From NCBI GenBank assembly GCA_002435335.1, contig DJMI01000048.1, forward strand, positions 1-5,946: a stretch of 5,946 bases of DNA, read 5' to 3'. Positions 1 through 5,246 of the stretch are shown here, in pieces. Numbering within the stretch: the first letter of the stretch is position 1; each line of letters starts with the position of its first letter. The DNA is from Nitrosomonas sp. UBA6494. Lineage in GTDB: Bacteria > Pseudomonadota > Gammaproteobacteria > Burkholderiales > Nitrosomonadaceae. Both the position numbers and the translations under genes were made by a program. Under the pieces are notes generated by a model, which was not told the origin of the DNA, searched no databases, and saw only the letters and a program-made list of their open reading frames with translations.

Positions 1-2
1 AT

Positions 3-251
3 TTTGAGCCTGTTTTTAACGCCGCAGCGGCAACGCAGATAGTTTTTCAACGGCTTGTCAATGATATCGTGCTGGAACGCCGGGTAATCAGTGTCGATAC
101 CGCGCTTAGACTGGCGAAATACTTTGGCAACACCGCGGAATTCTGGATGGGGCTACAAACCAATTATGGCATGGCCATCGCACGCGATACCCTGCGCGAC
201 GCATTGAATCGGATTCAGCAAATTGAATTCACGCCTGTAGAACCACTTTGA
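3..251 (+). CDS. higA: HigA-type antitoxin, XRE/HTH family, 5'-partial
   Basis: This is the C-terminal part of a HigA/VapI-like antitoxin; the frame is open to the left edge, so the start and most of the helix-turn-helix lie outside. The family binds its HigB toxin and represses its own promoter. The diagnostic stretch is RRVISVDTALRLAKYFG followed by NTAEFWMGLQTNYG, the usual end of the HigA HTH domain and its conserved FW-LQ segment. The TGA stop is at 249-251. A GTG at 69 is an internal codon, not the likely start, because homology continues upstream (RLVNDIVLERR). The segment before it, FNAAAATQIVFQRLVND, seems about one residue shorter than a normal HTH recognition region, so slight decay is possible. 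A higB toxin would be expected just upstream, outside the window. The gene converges on the minus-strand operon and appears unrelated to it. Confidence 0.8.
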   Translation, partial: FEPVFNAAAATQIVFQRLVNDIVLERRVISVDTALRLAKYFGNTAEFWMGLQTNYGMAIARDTLRDALNRIQQIEFTPVEPL

Positions 252-283
252 TTGCATGTGCTCAACAAATAGCAACACAAATC

Positions 284-327
284 CATCGACCTGACCGTCT
301 CGCTCCGACGAGACTGTCAGGTCGATG
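284..327. terminator. Long hairpin between convergent genes, candidate bidirectional terminator
   Basis: The arms 284-295 and 316-327 pair perfectly over 12 bp. One mismatch follows (296/315), then 6 more base pairs (297-302 with 309-314) closing a 6-nt loop at 303-308. The hairpin sits between the higA stop (251) and the stop of the minus-strand FGE-like gene (358), where a shared terminator is expected. There is no clean U tract on either side. The minus-strand exit is moderately T-rich (GATTTGTGTTGCTATTTG), the plus-strand exit is not. It also lies about 50 bp past the end of the variable repeat of the 358-1176 gene, so a role as a DGR target hairpin is an alternative. Confidence 0.5.
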
Positions 328-339
328 ATAATCACCGGA

Positions 340-398
340 TTCGGCCTACCGGCCTCACTACCTGCCTGCCTCTTTCAACCTAGGGCAAGACGGAACCC
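340..398 (-). repeat. 3' flank of variable repeat 1 (IMH-like block), downstream copy
   Basis: Positions 358-398 are identical over 41 bp to 1412-1452. The match resumes at 340-350 (to 1406-1416) after a 12-bp insertion at 351-362, or an equivalent placement. On the minus strand the block begins GGGTTCCGTCTTGCCCTAGG and then passes the stop codon used by the other copy. In DGRs, the invariant GC-rich end of the variable repeat holds the IMH (initiation of mutagenic homology) that fixes where template copying starts. Strict conservation here, next to a divergent core, fits that role. The insertion makes a small GGCC-TACC-GGCC hairpin at 343-354. Confidence 0.6.
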
Positions 399-1176
399 AA
401 AGTTGAAGCTTGTGGATAAAGAGCTCGTTCCTGAGGCGGTTAGCGGAACGCACGTACCTGCCGTGGCTGTCCCAGGAGCCGCCGCGCAGCACGCGATAGG
501 ACCCTTGATCAGGTCCAATGGGATCGGTCACTGCTTGCCGAGGATAGTCACCATACCAATCCGCACACCATTCCCAAACATTGCCGTACATTTCATATAA
601 ACCCCACGAGTTCGGCGGCAACGACTTGACCGGCACGGTTTTTTCGCGATACAACCCTTTTTGGCCATCAGCATACGGAAAATTACCATCGTAATTGACT
701 TGTTCCGGAGTAATGTTGCCACCAAACGAGAACGGCGTTGCGGTACCGGCGCGGCAAGCATACTCCCATTCCGCCTCGGTCGGTAGTCGCGCGGACAAAC
801 TGGGAAAAAGTATGTTCAATTGAGTAATGAATTGTTGTATCTCATTCCAACCGACGTTTACAACCGGATTATTTTCGTTATCCTGAAAATAGGCTGGATT
901 TTTCCCCATCACGACTTGCCATAACGCTTGCGTGCAGGCACTGTCGGCCAGCCAAAAACCATGGGTTAACGTTACTGGATGCTGAATTTCGTTATCATAT
1001 CGCTCCGGCTCTGAATCCGGCGAACCCATCAGAAACGTTCCGGGGATGATCCAGCGGAACTTCTGCCGCACCCCGCGGCAATCGAGCACCAAATAAAGCC
1101 CGAACTGATCCTGCCCCCATTCACTTGCCCAAGGAGCGGGAAAATACTGAGGTAACAGCGCATTATCTGCTTTCAT
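358..1176 (-). CDS. Stand-alone FGE/SUMF1-like (C-type-lectin fold) protein, putative DGR variable protein with frameshifted C-terminus
   Basis: The 272-residue protein is almost entirely one FGE-sulfatase-like domain: FRWIIPGTFLMGSP (40-53), HPVTLTHGFWLAD (66-78), SARLPTEAEWEYACRAG (128-144), WGLYEMYGNVWEWCADWYG (191-209) and RVLRGGSW (228-235). The cysteine pair that follows GGSW in true formylglycine-generating enzymes is absent (GGSWDSHGRYVRSANR), so oxidase activity is unlikely and ligand binding more plausible. By eye it is about 80% identical to the C-terminal domain of the 1429-4215 gene, and so looks like a duplicate without the vWA part. Residues 236-259 are the variable core. One extra base there shifts the frame: the last 13 residues (WVPSCPRLKEAGR) replace GFRLALG, and translation runs 17 bp past the ancestral stop at 375-377. 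The ATG at 1174-1176 is chosen because no other in-frame ATG precedes the domain; its Shine-Dalgarno is weak. No signal peptide is seen. Confidence 0.85.
   Translation of the reverse strand: MKADNALLPQYFPAPWASEWGQDQFGLYLVLDCRGVRQKFRWIIPGTFLMGSPDSEPERYDNEIQHPVTLTHGFWLADSACTQALWQVVMGKNPAYFQDNENNPVVNVGWNEIQQFITQLNILFPSLSARLPTEAEWEYACRAGTATPFSFGGNITPEQVNYDGNFPYADGQKGLYREKTVPVKSLPPNSWGLYEMYGNVWEWCADWYGDYPRQAVTDPIGPDQGSYRVLRGGSWDSHGRYVRSANRLRNELFIHKLQLWVPSCPRLKEAGR
379..495 (-). repeat. Putative DGR variable repeat VR1
   Basis: Two invariant blocks frame this segment: 472-495 (identical to 1525-1548, encoding RVLRGGSW) and 379-398 (identical to 1433-1452). The 73-bp core at 399-471 differs strongly from the 72-bp core of VR2. 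Many core codons are NNC (GAC, AGC, CAC, TAC, AAC, CTC, and after realignment AGC, TTC, AAC), and most first-half differences fall at codon positions 1 and 2. That is the pattern of AAC codons in a template mutated at adenines. The extra base is best placed near 411, where the reading otherwise realigns as AGC-TTC-AAC-TTT against AAC-GTC-TAC-ATC. Several differences near 415-430 are not simply A-to-N, so drift or a second template is possible. Confidence 0.7.
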
Positions 1177-1209
1177 GTTGAATATTCGTCACTGTATTTA
1201 ACGCGCGAC

Positions 1210-1239
1210 GTAGGGTGGATAAGCAACGCGCCATCCACC
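1210..1239 (+). repeat. REP-like palindrome with GTAG head, copy 1
   Basis: A GTAG tetranucleotide (1210-1213) is followed by a 7-bp stem, GGTGGAT (1214-1220) with ATCCACC (1233-1239), around a 12-nt loop. A GTAG head before a palindrome is the layout of REP elements mobilised by RAYT (TnpA-REP) transposases. It matches the element at 1346-1375 in length, stem position and most bases. Confidence 0.6.
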
Positions 1240-1345
1240 ATCTGCCAGCGGTCATTCATCATTTGTTCCAAAAAACCAAAACCACCTCACTTCCTTTTTT
1301 TTCAACCCCACCATACCCGTCACCATTGTCGTAATTGCAGCGATT

Positions 1346-1375
1346 GGCGGATGACGCTACGCTGATCCGCCCTAC
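1346..1375 (-). repeat. REP-like palindrome with GTAG head, copy 2, inverted
   Basis: Read on the minus strand, GTAG (1375-1372) is followed by GGCGGAT pairing with ATCCGCC across a 12-nt loop, the same geometry as the plus-strand copy at 1210-1239. The stem changes between the copies are compensatory (GGTGGAT/ATCCACC against GGCGGAT/ATCCGCC). Opposite orientation and 106-bp spacing make a BIME/REPIN-like pair. It lies about 58 bp past the end of VR2, so it could also act as a 3' hairpin for the upstream transcript. Confidence 0.6.
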
Positions 1376-1405
1376 TGCACTGCCAGATCGACGGCGATAA
1401 CTCCT

Positions 1406-1452
1406 TTCGGCCTACCTGCCTGCCTCTTTCAACCTAGGGCAAGACGGAACCC
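1406..1452 (-). repeat. 3' flank of variable repeat 2 (IMH-like block), upstream copy
   Basis: Positions 1412-1452 are identical to 358-398, and 1406-1416 match 340-350. Here the block is read in the expected frame: it encodes GFRLALG and the TGA stop at 1429-1431, then continues with GGCAGGCAGGTAGGCC. Conservation extends past the stop codon into untranslated sequence. This argues for selection or copying at the DNA level, as for an IMH, or for recent duplication, rather than for protein constraint alone. Confidence 0.6.
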
Positions 1453-4215
1453 GATGTAGACGTTGCGGAGATCGGGTCCGCTCCTGGAGCGGATAGCGGA
1501 GCGCACGCCCCCGCCGATGCTGATCCAGGAGCCGCCGCGCAGCACGCGGCCTTTACCATGGTCAGGCCCAAGCGGATCAGTTACCGCTTGCCGAGGGTAG
1601 TCGCCGTACCAATCCGCGCACCATTCCCAGACATAGCCGTGCATTTCGTACAAACCCCAAGGATTCGGTGGCAATGATTTGACTGGTACGGTTCGCCCAC
1701 GGTATAACCCTTTTTCCCCACCGGCATACGGATAGTTACCGTGGTAATTGACTTGTTCCGGGGTAATGTTATCGCCAAAAGAAAACGGCGTTCCGGTACC
1801 GGCACGGCAGGCATATTCCCATTCGGCTTCGGTCGGCAGTCGCGCGGATAAACCGGGGAAAAGCGTATTTAATTGAGTAATGAATGATTGCGTATCATCC
1901 CAACTGACGGTTTCAACCGGATTATTTTCATTATCCTGAAAACGGGATGGATTTTTCCCCATCACGGCTTGCCATAACGCTTGCGTGCAGGTACTCTCGG
2001 CCAGCCAAAAACCCTGAGTTAACGTCACTGGATGCTGTGTTTCGTCAATTCCAAACGACTCTCTCTCCAACTCATCCGATGGCGAGCCCATCATGAAGGT
2101 ACCGGGAGTGATCCAGCGGAAACGTTGAATTATCGAATTGGAATTTCTGAATAATTTCTTAAAGACCCCACGAGAAAGAATTTCCAAATCAGCGTATAGC
2201 CCGAATTGATCACAACCGAATGGATTGGGCAACAACCAATTTCCATTCTCACCGGTCTTGCCGGGTTGCCATCTGACGATTGGAGAATGACCACGCCAAG
2301 GGGGCAGTTGAATCATCATGCCATCGGCATGGCACCACATATCGATGGCCCAGGTTGGTTTTTCGATCGTTTTCAGTTCCAATTGCTGCCATCGGGTTTT
2401 TATCGTTAATAGGTCGTCTTTCAACTGAAAAGTTTGGCCATTACGTAGCGTGGCAGCATTTTGATCGTCTGTACACTGTAACCGGTAGGTGGGTGGAAAC
2501 GCCGGATGACTATCGAATTGCGCGATGGGCGGTGCACTGGTTGCAGCGGGTGTTTGCTGCTGGCACACCAATTCGCCTAGCGGTCCGGTTTGGTGTATCG
2601 ACCAGCGCACGCGTTCCTGTTGTTGTTTCGAGTCCAATACCCACAGCAGACGATTGGGGTCGAAACCCGGCTCCATTTTGTCCGGCCAGCGACCGGCGCG
2701 AATATCGTCTTGATGCGCCAGCGCGTACAAATCGTAAGCCACGTCATCGAGCTGACTTTGCCAGATTTGTTTCGGCAAGCATTGCAAAACCGTGCGACAT
2801 TGCTGCAAGAGCGCTTGCTTTTGTCGCGTGTCAGCGGTGGTTTGTGCCAAAGTGGCGCTTAACTTGCGAAAATAGTGACGTACCGCATCGTTATCGTTAC
2901 TGTGCTCCAGTGTGCAGCGATTTAAATTTTCCAATTGCCGCAAGCCTTCGAATGCGGCGTGGTGATGCGCGTGAACAAGTTGCCATAACTGGGTGGATTG
3001 AAACGAATTTACAAATTTTTCCCGGTAGCGTTGCTGATAGCCTTTTGCGGCAGCTTCCGATAATTGGATACCCAGACCGATTGACCGCATGTCCGGGTGA
3101 TTCCAGATGCGATGTTCCAAGTCGCTGCCGCCCCATTGGAACGCTTGGCGCAGTTGTCGCAATAAACTCTTATCGATCAGCGGCAATGGCGATAGCAGCG
3201 CCAGGATATCAGTCACCGATTCCGCATCAGCTTGCGGCAACCGGAAGCCCCGCTGGCTAGGGTGACGCGACGGCGTCACGAGGTCGTTCAGCGGGCTCGG
3301 TTTAGCTATCCGGCATAACCGCTTATTTCGCACCGATTGGCTTGCCGGACTCAGCGTCAAAATCGGCGCCGGGTGAAATTGTAGTCGCCGTAGCCATTGC
3401 TGCCAGCGCAACCGCGCATCGGCATTGCTATCGTTACTGGCCAAATCGCTTAGAATCAGGATCGCTTCATCGCTGGCCGGCGTGCGCCAGGAAACCCACT
3501 CATCGTTGGGTTGCGTCGGCCAGGCGATGGCATGCGCCGGTAATTTGCCGAACGTTTCTTCGGCAAAACGCAGCGCCGTAACCGCTTCGGTTCCCATTAA
3601 TCGCTTAAGTTGCGCAACGATTTCGGCAAAATCCGACCAATAAGGCTCTAAAGCGGTACGGGTATCGACGATGATTTGCAACCGTTGCGGCCAACGCAAC
3701 CGGGTTAATTGCGGTAAGCGCCGTATCGGCCGACCATTTGCCAACAACCGCGTCAGTCGTGAATAATCGATGCGGCAGCCTTGCCGCGGTTGCCCCAAGG
3801 CATTATGCAACAGCGGTAACAAGCGCGGCATCGAGAATAGGGATGCAGGCGCAGCGAACGTATAGCTTCTTTTCGGCGCCGAATCCGCAGTCAGGCGCAT
3901 GTCAGGATCGTACAGGTAATCGTGCGGATGGGACTCAGTTTCATTGGGATCGACATGCTGTATCAGTTTGTTGACGCACAGAAAACGGGCCGATGGTTGT
4001 GGTGCTGGTTTGAACGAGTCATAGTCCACTGGAACTACTGGTTCCGTCGTATCCGATCTATCGAAATCCCCCGCTGATGGCCTCGGTGGAAAATCTTGTT
4101 CTGGGATAACTTCCGCTTCAGTTTCAGCTTCATACCCGAGCAAATGTGCGATCGCTTTTAAAGCATCATCGCTTTCCCCGGCTGCATGAATCAATGCCAA
4201 GCGCCCCCAGGTCAT
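1429..4215 (-). CDS. vWA-like / FGE-like multidomain protein, putative DGR-diversified sensor of a MoxR conflict system
   Basis: The protein has 928 residues counted from the ATG at 4213-4215. Residues 1-28 look helical, and about 30-75 form an acidic, proline-rich linker. Residues about 178-290 resemble a vWA fold: a hydrophobic strand ending in D184 (LQIIVDTRTA), a helix, VTALRFAE, then AILILSDLAS and PILTLSP. The MIDAS is degenerate, with DTRTA in place of DxSxS. A mostly helical region (about 330-510) and a beta-rich region (about 570-650) follow. From about 668 the segment DQFGLYADLEI leads into an FGE/SUMF1-like domain: FRWITPGTFMMGSP, LPTEAEWEYACRAG, HGYVWEWCADWYG (Y861 where N is usual) and RVLRGGSW. 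The FGE catalytic cysteines are missing after GGSW. The last 31 residues are the variable repeat, ending GFRLALG. The start is 2 bp after the MoxR stop, implying coupled translation. It is probably the sensor partner of that ATPase; this role is inferred. Confidence 0.85.
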   Translation of the reverse strand: MTWGRLALIHAAGESDDALKAIAHLLGYEAETEAEVIPEQDFPPRPSAGDFDRSDTTEPVVPVDYDSFKPAPQPSARFLCVNKLIQHVDPNETESHPHDYLYDPDMRLTADSAPKRSYTFAAPASLFSMPRLLPLLHNALGQPRQGCRIDYSRLTRLLANGRPIRRLPQLTRLRWPQRLQIIVDTRTALEPYWSDFAEIVAQLKRLMGTEAVTALRFAEETFGKLPAHAIAWPTQPNDEWVSWRTPASDEAILILSDLASNDSNADARLRWQQWLRRLQFHPAPILTLSPASQSVRNKRLCRIAKPSPLNDLVTPSRHPSQRGFRLPQADAESVTDILALLSPLPLIDKSLLRQLRQAFQWGGSDLEHRIWNHPDMRSIGLGIQLSEAAAKGYQQRYREKFVNSFQSTQLWQLVHAHHHAAFEGLRQLENLNRCTLEHSNDNDAVRHYFRKLSATLAQTTADTRQKQALLQQCRTVLQCLPKQIWQSQLDDVAYDLYALAHQDDIRAGRWPDKMEPGFDPNRLLWVLDSKQQQERVRWSIHQTGPLGELVCQQQTPAATSAPPIAQFDSHPAFPPTYRLQCTDDQNAATLRNGQTFQLKDDLLTIKTRWQQLELKTIEKPTWAIDMWCHADGMMIQLPPWRGHSPIVRWQPGKTGENGNWLLPNPFGCDQFGLYADLEILSRGVFKKLFRNSNSIIQRFRWITPGTFMMGSPSDELERESFGIDETQHPVTLTQGFWLAESTCTQALWQAVMGKNPSRFQDNENNPVETVSWDDTQSFITQLNTLFPGLSARLPTEAEWEYACRAGTGTPFSFGDNITPEQVNYHGNYPYAGGEKGLYRGRTVPVKSLPPNPWGLYEMHGYVWEWCADWYGDYPRQAVTDPLGPDHGKGRVLRGGSWISIGGGVRSAIRSRSGPDLRNVYIGFRLALG
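1433..1548 (-). repeat. Putative DGR variable repeat VR2, in frame
   Basis: The invariant 5' block is 1525-1548 and the invariant 3' block is 1433-1452; the 72-bp core is 1453-1524. After TGG the codons include ATC, AGC, ATC, GGC, ATC, TCC, AGC, CTC, AAC, GTC and TAC, nearly all NNC and spaced among fixed residues (VRSA, R, R, PD, R, IGFR). This suggests a template reading roughly W-NNN-x-RN-VRSA-N-R-N-R-N-x-PD-N-R-NNN-IGFR, close to the pattern of FGE-type DGR targets in general. The frame is intact, so this copy should give a folded variable domain. Confidence 0.75.
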
Positions 4216-4217
4216 GA

Positions 4218-5231
4218 TCAATCTTCCAGTTCTTTTTTCAATGCGTAACGGGCAATTTTATCCAAGCGTTGTTGTTGCTCGGCGTGGTCGACAACATTGA
4301 GCAAGGCTTTGAGTAAATCGATGTATTCCGCCAATCCGGGTGGATAACGGGAAAAAGTACCGGCAGAGCGATCCTGCCATAGCAATTCGGCGGCACGCTG
4401 ATAAACTGCTTTATGAATACGGTTACCGAAATGCAATTGACCGCGCTCGATCAGCCACTGATAACGCTTTTCGGCATCACCGATCGGGTCGGTCGATTCT
4501 TCCATTTTCAGGGTGTGGACCAAGCAACGGCGCACGAATGCAGTGGGAAGCTCGCGCTCTTCGTTAGTGGTGATGATCACCAGTAAACGTGACGGATCGG
4601 CCGTGATTGGATTTTTAATCGATTCACTGCTGTCTTCCGGGTGAATATAAGGTACCGTAAATTGATAGTTGCCGAGTGTTTCGAGCAAACCGTTGGGCAA
4701 ATCGGGTTCCGCCTTGTCCATTTCATCCAGCAGCAACACCACGCCATTTGGTTCTTCGTTCGAATTGTCGGCTAAAGTCGGTTTAGGATGCAATTTATTG
4801 AAGCAAGCACGATATTGCAAATCGGCGGATTTCCAATCGTAGGCCCACCAAAACGGCCCCGGCGATAAAAAATGCCGGGGATTCATGCGCTTTTCCCAAT
4901 CAGCTTCGGAAATTTCCGGTTTATGACTCATCGCTTGCGCTTCACCCAGCCTGCCGATGGCATCGAAATGCCAATGCAAATCGCTTAATTCGGTATTGCC
5001 ACGAATCACCTCACTGACAAAAGCCCAACCAAGCTGAGCAGCAATCGCTTTGGCGAGTTGACTCTTGCCGGTGCCCGGCTTGCCGCGCACCAGTAACGGA
5101 CGACCGGCGGCATAGGCTGCCCAGAGGGCATAGCAATCGGCTTCTTCGAAAATATGGTGCAAATTCTGTTCAGGCTTCGAGACTTGCAAACCTGGCGGGA
5201 TGAATTGCTGCAGTTGCGGTGGTTTGAACAT
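4218..5231 (-). CDS. MoxR-type AAA+ ATPase
   Basis: This 337-residue P-loop ATPase has Walker A GKPGTGKS (50-57), Walker B VVLLLDEMDKA (164-174, with D169 and E170), sensor 1 ITTNEE (220-225) and an arginine pair RR (234-235) at the arginine-finger position. A short helical C-terminal lid follows (LSR-like FSRYPPGLAEYIDLLKAL at 293-310). MoxR ATPases usually act with a vWA protein as chaperone-like remodelling or gating pairs, and the next gene encodes a vWA-like protein 2 bp away. The ATG at 5229-5231 is used: it lies 15 bp after the preceding stop and gives a normal N-terminus, although no strong Shine-Dalgarno is present, so coupling to the upstream gene is likely. An insertion between Walker A and Walker B (about 100-160, rich in W, F and Y) is longer than in basic MoxR proteins and may contact the partner. 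Cytosolic; no membrane segments. Confidence 0.9.
   Translation of the reverse strand: MFKPPQLQQFIPPGLQVSKPEQNLHHIFEEADCYALWAAYAAGRPLLVRGKPGTGKSQLAKAIAAQLGWAFVSEVIRGNTELSDLHWHFDAIGRLGEAQAMSHKPEISEADWEKRMNPRHFLSPGPFWWAYDWKSADLQYRACFNKLHPKPTLADNSNEEPNGVVLLLDEMDKAEPDLPNGLLETLGNYQFTVPYIHPEDSSESIKNPITADPSRLLVIITTNEERELPTAFVRRCLVHTLKMEESTDPIGDAEKRYQWLIERGQLHFGNRIHKAVYQRAAELLWQDRSAGTFSRYPPGLAEYIDLLKALLNVVDHAEQQQRLDKIARYALKKELED
4223..4227 (-). promoter_or_regulatory. Ribosome binding site deciding the start of the vWA/FGE gene
   Basis: GGAAG lies inside the last codons of the MoxR gene, 7 nt before the ATG at 4215-4213. A TTG two codons upstream (4221-4219) would overlap the MoxR stop, but it sits only 1 nt from this site. 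The ATG is therefore preferred. Confidence 0.6.
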
Positions 5232-5246
5232 AGTTAAATCATTCTA

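Larger units (their letters stand above)
1177..1428. other. 252-bp intergenic spacer between the two FGE-like genes
   Basis: No gene is visible here. The spacer holds two REP-like hairpins in inverted orientation, an A run at 1270-1275 and an 8-T run at 1295-1302 that no stem precedes. On the minus strand a weak promoter-like TTATCC, 16 nt, TAAATA lies at about 1224-1197, upstream of the 1176 start. It overlaps the first REP element and is not convincing. Whether the downstream gene is read through from the operon or has its own promoter cannot be settled from the sequence. Confidence 0.6.

Noticed and set aside
325..600. Plus-strand open frame over the 3' end of the FGE-like gene
   Set aside because: It is antisense to conserved FGE motifs, has no ribosome binding site or known domain, and its start overlaps the hairpin arm.
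358..1176. Active formylglycine-generating enzyme for a sulfatase
   Set aside because: The catalytic cysteine pair is missing, no sulfatase gene is nearby, and the corresponding segment is the hypervariable core.
1295..1302. Eight-T run as a terminator for a plus-strand transcript
   Set aside because: No GC-rich stem precedes it and no plus-strand gene reads into it.
1177..1428. DGR template repeat or avd-like accessory gene in the spacer
   Set aside because: The spacer contains neither the shared VR flanks followed by AAC-rich sequence nor an open frame of useful length.
2280..3260. Long open frame on the plus strand inside the vWA/FGE gene
   Set aside because: It lies antisense to a gene with clear domains and tight operon spacing. 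Its translation is arginine-, alanine- and proline-rich with no recognisable motif, as expected of an opposite-strand shadow.
4219..4221. TTG as the start of the vWA/FGE gene
   Set aside because: It overlaps the MoxR stop and is only 1 nt from the GGAAG site. The ATG at 4213-4215 has normal 7-nt spacing.
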